A stretch of DNA of 64,000 bases, taken from Vibrio sp. CB1-14. GTDB taxonomy: Bacteria; Pseudomonadota; Gammaproteobacteria; Enterobacterales; Vibrionaceae. Shown one piece after another: positions 54,077 to 63,661 of the stretch. The position numbers and the translations under genes were made by a program. The notes under the pieces are model-generated. The model was not told the origin of the DNA. It saw nothing but the letters and a program-made list of their open reading frames with translations, and made no database searches. The stretch's first letter is position 1. Each line of letters begins with the position of its first letter. The stretch is taken from contig NZ_CP115922.1 in the NCBI RefSeq assembly GCF_040412085.2, positions 1-64,000 on the forward strand. The letters run 5' to 3'.

Positions 54077-55171
54077 ATGAAAGATCCAAATGATACACAA
54101 ACCCAAGAGATTGAGAACGCCATCAACAATGGTGCTGGAAATCTCTCAGCATCTGAAGCGAAACGATTGAGCGACGGGCTAGTGCTCGTCAATGTCGTTG
54201 TTTCCGGTCTGTCCGGAGAGAGAGTCCTTCAAGAGAGTAAAACGTTGGTCAACAACCAAGAGGTTGATGCAGACATTACTCGTAAAGGTGCCATTCAGTG
54301 GTTTCCAAAGGAGGAGCTAAAATTCTCCAAAATTATCGCAAGGCGCAGCCAGCGTGAAATCGATCAAATAGCTGTACGCTATGGTCGCCTTTCCGCTGTT
54401 CCTATTGGCGAGCTTACTCAGTTGTTGTCTATTTTAGACAAGCACAAAGCTGAGTATGACGCTGCAGTTAACGCGCTCGAACAAAACTACGATTCGCTCA
54501 TGGATGGACACAAAGCAGCCCACCCAACCATGGCTTCTGAAATCGAAAAGGTGGCAATACAAAAAGACGACTTTGTAAGTCGCTTTAAGTATGAAGTACT
54601 TCCACCTATCGCGTTCAAAGCGTTTATGGATGAGCACCGTGAGGACACTGAAATCGTCATTAAAGATGCGATTTTGGCCGAGATCATGGAGCGTAGTAAA
54701 TCAATCTTCGAAGAGAACAATGGTAAGAGCCTCATCCGAAAAAACGGTGTACGCCGCTTTTTAACCGATGTACGAGACTATGCCTACAACTTCTCTGATG
54801 GAAATCCGCTGCTCGAACGCATCGTAGATGACATCGATGAGACCATTTCCGATCTTGGTGGCGAAAAAGTCTACCGAGACGCTGAGGTCACCAAGTTTCT
54901 CGCGCTTGCCTACAACGCAAGCAAGCTTGAGAAGCTTGAGTCTTCGTTACTCATTACGCCCGAGCCCGAACCAGAGCCCGAACCAGAGCCCGAAGTACCA
55001 GATGAACCTTCACCTGGCGCAATGGCAACTGGATTTGGATTTGGTTTTTCCGCACCAGATACTCCTGCACCAGCAAGTGCGGAGAAAAAGCCTCAGCCTG
55101 TTGCTGATGCAACTCCCCCTACACCCGAGCCAGAAGGCGCGTTTTGCACCTTCGGCGACGCTGAATGGTAA
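54077..55171 (+). CDS. DUF3150 protein
   Basis: About 364 residues from the ATG at 54077, which follows GGAGG; the ATG at 54038 lies upstream of that RBS. The DUF3150 core is clear (VVSGLSGERVLQESKTLVNN... YGRLSAVPIGELTQLLSILD... EVLPPIAFKAFMDEHRE). A Pro-Glu repeat (about six EP pairs) leads to a Pro-rich tail. DUF3150 proteins sit with CobS-like ATPases and VWA proteins on plasmids and integrative elements; the function is unknown, but the trio is probably one machine. Confidence 0.82.
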   Translation: MKDPNDTQTQEIENAINNGAGNLSASEAKRLSDGLVLVNVVVSGLSGERVLQESKTLVNNQEVDADITRKGAIQWFPKEELKFSKIIARRSQREIDQIAVRYGRLSAVPIGELTQLLSILDKHKAEYDAAVNALEQNYDSLMDGHKAAHPTMASEIEKVAIQKDDFVSRFKYEVLPPIAFKAFMDEHREDTEIVIKDAILAEIMERSKSIFEENNGKSLIRKNGVRRFLTDVRDYAYNFSDGNPLLERIVDDIDETISDLGGEKVYRDAEVTKFLALAYNASKLEKLESSLLITPEPEPEPEPEPEVPDEPSPGAMATGFGFGFSAPDTPAPASAEKKPQPVADATPPTPEPEGAFCTFGDAEW

Positions 55172-55180
55172 TCCAAAACT

Positions 55181-55206
55181 GAGGTGGCAATCGTCACCTC
55201 CTTTTT
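55181..55206 (+). terminator. Hairpin with U-run between DUF3150 and VWA genes
   Basis: GAGGTG-GCAATCGT-CACCTC followed by CTTTTTAA. A weak intrinsic terminator or attenuator inside the operon that would lower VWA expression relative to the genes upstream. Confidence 0.55.
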
Positions 55207-55222
55207 AACGTATGGAGGTTCT

Positions 55223-56866
55223 ATGAACTACAGTACGATGCAAACCATCCGCACCCTGATGAACATGCACCACGCTCATCCAGACTGCAAAATCATATTC
55301 CGCAACGGCCCTTGCGCGACCGATGGAATCAACTTGTTTATCAACGCTGGTTCACCAGATGATCACATTTGGCTTAGCTTAGTCGAATCAAAAGTGACGC
55401 ATGAAATCGGTGGCCACCAGCGCCACAGCTCCTTTAGTGAGGAGATACAAAAGTTCCTAGTGACGGCGACACCTACTTTTCGCTCGGTCTGGAATATCAT
55501 TGAAGACTGCTACATAGAGTCGCAAGTCATCAGTGAATATCCTGGTACCTTCGAAACGTTTGAAAAAATGACTCGACTTCTATTCCAAGAAGGCTACTGG
55601 AAACCGGTAAGTGAAGAGGGGAACAGAGCTTCTTGGCTGTTTGCTTTCCTTCTCTATTCAGGACGTGGGAATGCGATTGCAGGTCAATCACACCTAACCA
55701 GTCAGGGTGACTGTGCTAAACAGCTGCTTGTTGACGATGGCCTAAGCCCAACCGTACTACAGGATATGGAAGACCGCATGGTCTCGTGGGGCACACTTGA
55801 ATCTACTGAGGAGTGCATCCAAGAAGCGATTGCGGTCATGACGATTATGGAAGGATTGGTTGAACCTGATGATCAAACACCTCCAGACTCTGAAGATCAG
55901 CCTGAAGCAGGTGAAAACGCTGGTGGTGACGGTGATTCTGAAGGTTCTGATGATTCAGAAAGTTCCTCCCAAACGTCTGCTGGAAAAGGTTTCTCACGTG
56001 ATGAATACGACAGCGCAGGAGAAGCCTATGTCGATATGCACGACATACTCGACGACGCCATTAACGAACAGGCCAAAGATGATGTCTCTTTAGACACACT
56101 CAAAGCCTATGCTAATGACGGTAGTACGAAGAGCGAGCGCAAAGGTTACTCAGACTATGCTTGGCATCTACTTATTGATCGTGAATCAGACACCTTCTCT
56201 CGGCGCATTGCAGCAGAGATAGAAGGTGCCATGTGGTCAAAAGAAATACAGCCACGTAACTATGATGACAGCGGGATACATTTCGACCAAAACCTACTTG
56301 CAGGCGTCGCTGCTGGAAACAATCACATTTTCTACCAAGAGAATGAGGTTGAATCTAGCAAGAGTGCGTTTGTCTTGCTGGTAGATCGAAGTGGATCTAT
56401 GGGTAGCGATGACATGCATATAGCGAATGTCAGCGCGGCTGCCATCGCGAAAGCATTGGATATATTGAATATCCCGAATGCTACGTGCTATTTCGACAAT
56501 AGGTTTGAAGTTGAATCAGGCTTTGATAAGAGTGTCGACGACATGCATTTTGATATTGCGTCTCGAGGAGGAACCAGTACGGAAATGGCGCTTGAAAGAG
56601 CGGCAGACCTGTTTGATTCCCTTGCTGAAGTTATCCCTAAAAAGCAAATTTTGGTGATAACCGATGCCGCTTGCGACGCGAGTCATGTCCGAGTCATTGA
56701 AGCACAGTGTAAGGCGCAATCGATAGAAGTAGCATCCATCCAACTGAAATGCGGCGAGGATGGTGGTGTTGAAAATTTTGTTGTACTCAACGATATCGAA
56801 GAGTTGCCGGAACTGATGGCAACCATTGTAAGAGAGAAGTTATTGGATACGATTGCCGTGTCCTAA
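55223..56866 (+). CDS. CobT-like VWA-domain protein
   Basis: 547 residues from the ATG at 55223 (behind GGAGG; the frame upstream is spurious). The N-terminal part has HEIGGHQRHSSF, which resembles a metal-binding HExxH-like site in CobT-type proteins, and NIIEDCYIESQVI. An acidic middle precedes a VWA domain with the MIDAS motif LLVDRSGSMGS and a later ITDAACDAS. It pairs with the CobS-like ATPase two genes upstream, as CobS and CobT pair in cobaltochelatase. No cobalamin genes are nearby, so cobalt insertion is not implied. Confidence 0.82.
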   Translation: MNYSTMQTIRTLMNMHHAHPDCKIIFRNGPCATDGINLFINAGSPDDHIWLSLVESKVTHEIGGHQRHSSFSEEIQKFLVTATPTFRSVWNIIEDCYIESQVISEYPGTFETFEKMTRLLFQEGYWKPVSEEGNRASWLFAFLLYSGRGNAIAGQSHLTSQGDCAKQLLVDDGLSPTVLQDMEDRMVSWGTLESTEECIQEAIAVMTIMEGLVEPDDQTPPDSEDQPEAGENAGGDGDSEGSDDSESSSQTSAGKGFSRDEYDSAGEAYVDMHDILDDAINEQAKDDVSLDTLKAYANDGSTKSERKGYSDYAWHLLIDRESDTFSRRIAAEIEGAMWSKEIQPRNYDDSGIHFDQNLLAGVAAGNNHIFYQENEVESSKSAFVLLVDRSGSMGSDDMHIANVSAAAIAKALDILNIPNATCYFDNRFEVESGFDKSVDDMHFDIASRGGTSTEMALERAADLFDSLAEVIPKKQILVITDAACDASHVRVIEAQCKAQSIEVASIQLKCGEDGGVENFVVLNDIEELPELMATIVREKLLDTIAVS

Positions 56867-56870
56867 GTCT

Positions 56871-56899
56871 CTCCCACGGGTAAAGCTCTCCCGTGGGAG
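56871..56899 (+). other. Perfect intercistronic hairpin
   Basis: CTCCCACGGG and CCCGTGGGAG (10-bp stem, 9-nt loop) lie 5 nt after the VWA gene. There is no U-run, so it may protect the upstream transcript end or mark a processing site. Confidence 0.6.
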
Positions 56900-56929
56900 C
56901 TTACCATTCTAAACGAATGAGAGGTTACT

Positions 56930-58087
56930 ATGGATAAGTTCGATTCCTTCGTAGAGTTTGTTGATTTCATTCAGCAAACTGTAGCTCGCCACGGCGGTTG
57001 GTCAGCTGTGTTTTCAGCATACCCAGCCCTCGATGACGCCTGTCAAAAGTGTCGAAAGGGAACTAGCGTTGCTGGACCATGTCCGATCACCAAAGAAGGC
57101 GATACCGTTTTCAGATTGTATAAAGATTGGGAATCTGTCGGGGGTGGATACCATAACCAATACGGACGTATGGGTGATGGCATCGACATGGTGGCATGGC
57201 TTGAGAATTGCTCAAAAGGCAAAGCCTGTTACCACATTCTTGACATATTGGGTGAAACCACCGATACGCAGAGAGACATTAAGCAATTTGGTGTTAAAAA
57301 AGAGCCCAAGGTGACACAAATAGACAGTAAGGAGCTTGAAAAGCGACGCTGGATACTTTCTCAAGTGGAAAGTAGGAGTGACTTTGCTGCTCGTTCGAGT
57401 GTAGCAAAATCATACGCTGAGAACCGAGGTCTGAAAATGCCTCTGCCTGACAGCGTCGGCTTTAACCCAGCGCTCAAGACTTACGCTAGTGATGGTAGCT
57501 TAGTCAGTCTACCTGGTCTTGTGTTCTACGTGGTGAATGAAAAGAATGAGACGGTCACTATGCACCGAATTTTTCTCGAGCCCGATGGGTCAGATAAGTC
57601 CCAACAAGTCGACAACGCCAAAATGATGTGTAGCCCCATTAAGGAGGTAAATGGCTCAAGCATCAGACTCGGTGAACCCACACTTTGCAAAGATAGCTAT
57701 GGCAATCCACGCATTGTTCTAGGCGTCTGTGAAGGACCTGAAACTGGACTGGCGATTCAAGAAGCTGAATCGTTCGGTATATGGTCAGGTATCAGTTCCA
57801 CCATCATGGAGCGAATGTGGATACCCGAGAGCGTGACTGATTTAGTCATTTTCGAAGATAAAGACAGACCCCACAAACTGCTTGGTCGCCGAGAAGGGGC
57901 GCGAGCAGCAAAAGCATTAGCAGCAAGGATAAAAAAAGTGCGACCAAATATCCTGGTCACGCGGTGTACACCACCAGGAGATATTCAAGAGAGCAAGAAG
58001 TCGCAAGACTGGCTCGATGAGTATCAACACGGTGTTGAACACTTTCCGAGCTACTTAAGCAAAAACGGTCTGACAATAGTTAGATAA
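56930..58087 (+). CDS. Toprim-domain primase-like protein
   Basis: 385 residues. The N-terminal zinc-binding region (CQKCRKGTSVAGPCP) and GVCEGPETGLAIQEA (Toprim Glu) followed by LVIFEDKDRP (Toprim DxD counterpart) match the TraC/phage-P4-type primases and the Toprim domain that follows a zinc finger in plasmid proteins. The helicase half is missing, so it would act alone as a primase or need another helicase such as that at 15083. RBS GAGAGG. Confidence 0.78.
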   Translation: MDKFDSFVEFVDFIQQTVARHGGWSAVFSAYPALDDACQKCRKGTSVAGPCPITKEGDTVFRLYKDWESVGGGYHNQYGRMGDGIDMVAWLENCSKGKACYHILDILGETTDTQRDIKQFGVKKEPKVTQIDSKELEKRRWILSQVESRSDFAARSSVAKSYAENRGLKMPLPDSVGFNPALKTYASDGSLVSLPGLVFYVVNEKNETVTMHRIFLEPDGSDKSQQVDNAKMMCSPIKEVNGSSIRLGEPTLCKDSYGNPRIVLGVCEGPETGLAIQEAESFGIWSGISSTIMERMWIPESVTDLVIFEDKDRPHKLLGRREGARAAKALAARIKKVRPNILVTRCTPPGDIQESKKSQDWLDEYQHGVEHFPSYLSKNGLTIVR

Positions 58088-58133
58088 TCACATATCAGAC
58101 AGCGGCTGGGTTTCCAGCGCTGTCTTTTTTTGC

Positions 58134-58685
58134 CTACGATTTCTTCAGAAACTGTTCGACAATTTGGCGATGCTCATCACGATATAGATTGTAAATAGGC
58201 ACATTGTAGGTCGTCGCAATCCTTAGTGCTTGGCCAGTGGTACCGCCACTGCTCTTCCGCCCATCCAAGCTCCCATCACCTGTCCAACATATCAAGAACC
58301 GAACCACAGACCGAGTGTCTTGCCCTAAAATTTGAAAAGTCGTCGCCGCTACAATCTTTCGTTCAATGACTTTAAGATATCGCCAACGTCTGTTGTAGCG
58401 AGAAGCAATGTTTGAAGCAAGTTTCATGTCACCAATGTGAACGCAAGGCTCATTCACAGAGCGAGAATTGAAGCCTTCAAAAGGGAGAAAAATCTGCTTA
58501 CGCTCAGGGTATGCGCTATTGCAACCGGCCTCGAAAGCCGACGCTGCGCCTTTTTTGGCATTACTCCGCAGTATCACGTTCTTAAGTGATAGCTGGCACC
58601 CGATATCATTCATCAAACAAAGCACATCATCAGGAGTATTTGATGCACCGAGCCCTGCATACTGATTTACCGTCATTAAGCTCAT
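58134..58685 (-). CDS. SLOG-like (DprA-related fold) protein
   Basis: About 183 residues from the ATG at 58685 (behind AAGGA; a longer frame reaches 58769 but overlaps the opposite-strand box). It starts with YAGLGASNTPDDVLCLM, a variant of the GSR-x-TPxxVL element of SLOG Rossmann folds, and later has LICWTGDGSLDGRKSSGGTT followed by ALRIATTYNVPIYNL, a pattern seen in phage and plasmid SLOG proteins. Such folds bind nucleotides or nucleotide-like ligands. Its role here is unknown. Confidence 0.65.
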   Translation of the reverse strand: MSLMTVNQYAGLGASNTPDDVLCLMNDIGCQLSLKNVILRSNAKKGAASAFEAGCNSAYPERKQIFLPFEGFNSRSVNEPCVHIGDMKLASNIASRYNRRWRYLKVIERKIVAATTFQILGQDTRSVVRFLICWTGDGSLDGRKSSGGTTGQALRIATTYNVPIYNLYRDEHRQIVEQFLKKS

Positions 58686-58768
58686 ACGAACATCCTTCGC
58701 TGTCGTTTCCGTAGGCTTAGGTTTAACACAGAGACAACCTGATAAAGTCCGTGCGATTAAACTCATCA

Positions 58769-58782
58769 TTTTGGCTGCTTAT
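58769..58782 (+). promoter_or_regulatory. Element-wide box (TTTTGGCTGCTTAT)
   Basis: Full match to the core. The A of GCTTA is 63 nt before the ATG at 58844, supporting that start over the GTG at 58751. Confidence 0.65.
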
Positions 58783-58843
58783 TCCAGTTTTTGATGATCG
58801 GTTGACTGCCATAGTTGATGAACCATCAAACGAGGGCAATGGC

Positions 58844-59599
58844 ATGTTATTGAAAAAAGTCACACTTACATTTATCTGCGCATTAAGTGCAGCAAGCGCA
58901 ATAGCACACGAAATCACACAGCAGGAGTTCAATAATCTACTCAAGAATGCATTTCGTGATAATCCCGAACTGCTACTAAGTGGTTTCAAGCAAACGCAGT
59001 CACTGGTAGCCCGTATGAAAGATCAAGAAGACAAAGCCCGCCTTGCACAACTTGAGCGAGCCGTGTTCTTTGACCCTTCTACCCCTGTTCACAACCCAAA
59101 TGGTGTCGTTAAGGTGGTAGAGTTTTTCGATTATCGATGCGGGGCTTGCAAACGCGTCGCTGCTGCGATGAAAACCCTTGCTACGGAAGATCAAAATGTA
59201 CAAATTATCTATAAGCCAGTCGCTGTATTAGGTGAGTCGTCAAGTCATCTCGCAAAAATCGCTCTGGCCGTGCATAAAATCTCTCCAAATCAATACCCTG
59301 CTTATCATTCACAACTAATGTCACACCCGCAGCCTTCGGTGGAAATTGCATATGAATTAGCTAAACTTCTTAATATTAATAGTGATAGGGTTGCGGATGT
59401 GGCTAATTCGATCGAGATAGAGGATCAGTTAGCGACCAACGTGCAACTATTTATGGATCTCGGACTGACAGGGACTCCAACCATTTTTGTTGAGCGCACG
59501 AAGTATCCAGGAGTGACAGCGCTTACTACTCTTGGACCGGAAGTGCGTAAGTACTTAAACGATGAATCTTTACGAATTAGTAAGGCGAGTTTCGAGTGA
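58844..59599 (+). CDS. Periplasmic DsbA-family thiol oxidoreductase
   Basis: About 251 residues from the ATG at 58844, with a signal peptide (MLLKKVTLTFICALSAAS, cleavage near AIA-HE). The thioredoxin-fold active site is FDYRCGACKR (CxxC) and the cis-Pro loop is GTPTIFV, like BdbD/Com1-type DsbA proteins. An N-terminal helical extension (ITQQEFNNLLKNAFRDN) resembles a dimerisation region. Conjugative elements often carry their own Dsb protein for pilus and transfer-channel assembly. Confidence 0.85.
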   Translation: MLLKKVTLTFICALSAASAIAHEITQQEFNNLLKNAFRDNPELLLSGFKQTQSLVARMKDQEDKARLAQLERAVFFDPSTPVHNPNGVVKVVEFFDYRCGACKRVAAAMKTLATEDQNVQIIYKPVAVLGESSSHLAKIALAVHKISPNQYPAYHSQLMSHPQPSVEIAYELAKLLNINSDRVADVANSIEIEDQLATNVQLFMDLGLTGTPTIFVERTKYPGVTALTTLGPEVRKYLNDESLRISKASFE

Positions 59600-59743
59600 G
59601 ATGTACTCGACGATCAGTCCTTACTGCTTGTCACAAGGAGGTGACCAGTCCATTACTCTAGAGTAACCCTTAGTTACCATTGCCCGGTGTTTGTGGTTAG
59701 CTTGATGTTTAATCTCAGCAGCAAACGATCAGAACACTTAAGA

Positions 59744-59768
59744 GCCACGCATCTGCGTGGCTTTCTTT
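59744..59768 (+). terminator. Rho-independent terminator
   Basis: GCCACGC-ATCT-GCGTGGC followed by TTTCTTTTTT, 144 nt after the DsbA-like gene. The rest of 59600-60094 shows no supported gene. Confidence 0.85.
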
Positions 59769-60094
59769 TTTAGACATAGCGCCGCCATCGTTCTATATTT
59801 TCTATAGCCGCGTATTTCTCCAAATCTGTTGTTAGTCTGGTTTATGCCTACTCCAATAGTTGGGTGTTGCTCCCATCAACTGCAATCTGTCCTTGACTGC
59901 CCTTCGCCATACAGCGCTAAGTCTTCCTCGTCCAGCGGGTCAGCGTACCTCTTAAAGGTTTTCGAACGAACAGAGTGCCTTTAAGGGTGCGCTGATTACG
60001 CATCAATCATCGGGCGATGGTGACACGAGATCATAGGAATGAAGCTCGTGTAATCACTAGGGTAAGAGTTAACGACTCTTACCCTTTTTAACTT

Positions 60095-61425
60095 CTAGGA
60101 CTGTCTTTCGCTCCGCGTTCTTTTCTTCGGCAACCCCTCGCTCTCATCACTGCGGAACAAATACTTCTCTACGATGATAGGCAGCTTTTGTTTCATCTCA
60201 TTACACCTGGTGGTATAGAAGCCCAGACTTTTGATCTGTGTAGATAAAGCCATCACCATCGAGCTATTAGTAAGGGAGCCCAACTCCTCATCTTCGTTGT
60301 TTTGTGAAAAATCACAGTTATCGATAAATACTGAAATATCACTCATTAAGGCAGACATCACTGGCTTAAACTTCCTTCGTAATAGCTCCTTAATTTGAGT
60401 CTCTGGTTTACCGCCAGAAGGCAGCGAATCCCGCTCTTTCAACTCACGATAGACACTCCTAGCGACTTCAAATACAAATGCTCGACTGACCGTCCTTTGA
60501 CTAGCGGCTTTATATGTTTTGCGTTTTCGCTCAAGTCTCTTTCTCTCTACTTCAGCGCTTTGCTCAGCTGTCATTTGACCTGACACGAAGGAATAGTTGG
60601 GGTTGGCTTCTTTAGTCAAAAGGGATCCAGGTAAAAATGCTGAGTCTTCCCACGTGATTCTGTTTGATTGGGGCGCATCATGACCTTTATAGTCCCCATG
60701 CGGCCAAATCACATGTGTTGTCACCGGCGCCGCTATAGAATTCGAATAGGGATCGGAATTGGGTTGTTTCTTATCTTTGCTAGGCCGCCCTTTGAGCTTG
60801 CTAGAAACAACGACGTGTCCTTCAGAATCAACACCACCATACGCTACTTTTGGAACACCATCTTTTGACTGATACTGCCAATCGCATACGAACTGAGAAT
60901 CGGATGGTGTACCTTTTACTTCAACTGAATAATGAACCTTATCGCCGACGCCCGAAGCATTGGCTGCGGCAAGCGCATCTTTAACACGGTATTCCACGTA
61001 GTTTGCATGTCGACGATTGGCACCGGAGGTAATCGGATAAAGATTCTGCGGGATGCCCTTCCCACCGAGGTCGTGATTGAGTAAATGCCCTCTTGCCCAG
61101 CCGGCATTGTACTTGGAGACAAGTGAGTCGATACCGGTATACGACTGACTATCAGCGACTGCAGAGCCTGTTACCTTGTCTTTAGGATCTAGGTCGGCAT
61201 CTACTTTTACGCCAACAATTCCCTTCGCCCCCCTCCCAAGTTATTTCTTTACTTGAATGTTTTATGGCAGTCTTAGCTTGAATAGGGGCCGTGCTTGCCG
61301 AAAAAAGTAGATGGCATAGAGCGATTATCTACGAGAACTGCAGCTTTGCTCTGCGCACCGCGTTTCGCCGCCTTCGACTTCAATGACCTTGCGTCAGCCT
61401 TATGAGTCTTACTGGCTTTGTACAT
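60095..61425 (-). pseudogene. DNA/RNA non-specific endonuclease-type toxin, at least two frameshifts
   Basis: Start at 61425: MYKASKTHKADARSLKSKAA continues KRGAQSKAAVLVDNRS, the basic, Ser/Ala-rich leader with a DNR motif seen on cargo of extracellular contractile injection systems. A second frame carries STAPIQAKTAIKHSSKEITW. A third, from GIVGVKVDADLDPKDKVTGS, contains the nuclease core NAGWARGHLLNHDLGG and GIPQNLYPITSGANRRH, and runs on to 60095. One shift sits in a GGGGGG run (61227-61232). The ~440-residue product would be a nuclease effector. No immunity gene or injection-system genes are seen. Confidence 0.62.
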
Positions 61426-61550
61426 GATATATCTCTCTATGATTACTTACCGTATTAGAAACATAGTAAACTGCGGAAATAGGTGCCCCTAATTAGTACT
61501 CACGTGATCACAACTATCATCAAATACTGCGTTTTTTAAACGACCTCAGT

Positions 61551-61564
61551 TAGGTTGCTTAAAC
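61551..61564 (+). promoter_or_regulatory. Degenerate copy of the element-wide box
   Basis: TTAGGTTGCTTAAACC: GGTTGCTTA in place of GGCTGCTTA, with the A of GCTTA 66 nt before the next start. The spacing supports it more than the sequence does. Confidence 0.4.
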
Positions 61565-61626
61565 CGAAACTAGTCGCAAATATTCATCCAAACTGAGCAT
61601 TAACACAACCAAACCTTTGGCTAACT

Positions 61627-62319
61627 ATGACTGAATTTATCCTTCTAATACTAGCGCTCCTTGGAATCCGATATGTACTGCTGTTGTCACCCCTGAGGAA
61701 ACCACTTCTATTCGTAACAGGTCTTATTGGCGCACCGGTACACGAATTAGCTCACTACGCCGCGTGCAAGCTCAATGGGTTTGAGGTAGTCAACATGAAG
61801 CTGTTTCAAATGCCGACACCCAGCGATGGCCGCATGGGCTACGTCGAATTTGCAAGGCCTCTCACAGTGCTCGGCGCATTGGGTTCTGTTTTGGTAGGTA
61901 TTGCACCGCTAATAATGGGGATTGCCATTTTTGTCGGGGTGAGCCAGATTGATATCTACAGCACTCTCTCATCATCGCTAATTCAAAAACGTGACCCTTT
62001 TTTGATGATCCAAGCGTTAATCAGCTGGTGGAGCAATGCGTTAGTTGAACCAAAAATAGGATTACTGGCGCTAGGCAGTGTCGCTCTCTACATGACCCCA
62101 AGCTGGGCAGATGTAAAACTTTCTATTCCGGGCTTAGCTATTTCATTAGCCATTACATTGTGTCTTTTTCTGTTTGTACCGGGCACAGAACAGATCATCC
62201 CTTTCATAGATGATGTGTTTAAAGAGCTCTCTACATTTCTGATTGTAGGCGTTATGTTCAGTTTACCTGTCTTTTCAGTCGCTTTGCTTAGCCTGGTGAT
62301 CACAAAGCTCATCCGCTAA
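61627..62319 (+). CDS. M50-like membrane metalloprotease
   Basis: 230 residues with about six hydrophobic segments. The zinc-binding HExxH appears as APVHELAHYAACKLNGFEV at the end of the second helix, as in M50/site-2-protease-like membrane proteases, but the second zinc ligand motif (NPDG-type) is not obvious. It could therefore be a reduced or inactive family member. No clear RBS. Confidence 0.62.
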   Translation: MTEFILLILALLGIRYVLLLSPLRKPLLFVTGLIGAPVHELAHYAACKLNGFEVVNMKLFQMPTPSDGRMGYVEFARPLTVLGALGSVLVGIAPLIMGIAIFVGVSQIDIYSTLSSSLIQKRDPFLMIQALISWWSNALVEPKIGLLALGSVALYMTPSWADVKLSIPGLAISLAITLCLFLFVPGTEQIIPFIDDVFKELSTFLIVGVMFSLPVFSVALLSLVITKLIR

Positions 62320-63661
62320 GCATTTCTACTTGTAACCAACAGCAATAGAAGATAGTTTTATACTGTTTTTATATACAGAATAAAACTCTGAAGTCTATCC
62401 GTATCCGATTTAACTACAATACCGTTCAACTAAACGAGCAAGGCGTTGTTGGGAGTAGTAAAAGTGTGTGTGGAGTCCAAGTGCAAGTGCTGCTGAAAAG
62501 CGGGGGCTGATTTTCATGGATTGAATGATTTTGACATACTCTCAACAAATGGGGAGTCAGACCTAAGATGGTTAAAATATTGAATGTTAGTGCTTACTAT
62601 CCTGACGAATTCAGTCTAGCTAGTTTCTACAAAGGTAATGTCTATCTTATCGGTGTATTTTAGCGCCAACCCAAGTGTATACCTTGTACTTCAAGACAAG
62701 ATCCCGTTGAGCTTTTACCTCTCGAAACCACAAAGAAGGTGCTAAATAAAAACTACATCGTTTAACTGCAAGGCTGGAAGAAAGCAAAAAGATAGAATTA
62801 TGCAAAAATAACGGGATTTTAGAGTAAACGGTGTAGTAGTCGCTAGCGTTCCAGTGGACGGGACTCAAACTAGGCAAAAATACTGAAGCAGCTCATCATG
62901 CCACCAGCTGGGAGACAAACTGTTTCAAAGCAGTAATCTTTATGCTCGCTAGCGAGTATAAAGATTCGAACACGAACTTTACAATTACTTTTCCCCTGAT
63001 GTACCGCTCTTAGTCTCTTGCCTATATTTTAGATTAAATAAGGCTCCCAATCGAAATCAAATCGTATGTGGGTCAAATGGTAAGGGGTTATTGATTAATT
63101 AGCTCATTTGACTCGAATTATGTACTTAAGCAGAAATAAACATAACATTACAGTCTTTTCTTAATAAATCAAAGCTAATTTAAATGTGATCTCCGTTGAA
63201 AAATATAAAATTCAATTAAAAAAACCACTAAAATTTAAATGTCAAGCCACTGAAACAAAAGAAATAGGCGGATTATAAATACTAAGCTAAAACTCTAATC
63301 AATAATAATGAAGTGGATAAATTATATTTAATAATTATAATTTTAGATATTAGGATGTGACTAAACATAAGGGATACTAAGAATGGATTATGTAATTTCT
63401 ACCTTCCTCCATCGTTATTTCCCTTCCCCATTAGCTTGGTTTCGCTGGCACACTGCGGATCCAACCATTAATTTACCCACCAGAAAACCTGCTTTATTAA
63501 TTATGTAACGCCTTAACACAGAACCAAATGCTCAGTTGGTCAAGGTCGCGTGTCTTATAAAAACTTCTTTTGTTATTCGAGGTTCACTGGATTAGAGGCA
63601 CGCAACGTCACTTTCTCTCGCTATATTGATTGGAGCAAATCCGCTCCAGAAGGGTATATAC
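62320..63661. other. A+T-rich gap without supported genes
   Basis: I see no convincing gene. Two short frames (62568-62663, 31 residues; 63383-63508, 41 residues) have plausible starts but no clear RBS and unremarkable composition. The promoter of the lipoprotein at 63662 should be near its end. Confidence 0.45.

Noticed and set aside
55223..56866. Cobalamin (cobaltochelatase) function for the CobS/CobT-like genes
   Set aside because: There is no CobN or other cobalamin gene, and the neighbours are DNA-processing genes; the similarity is to AAA/VWA modules in general.
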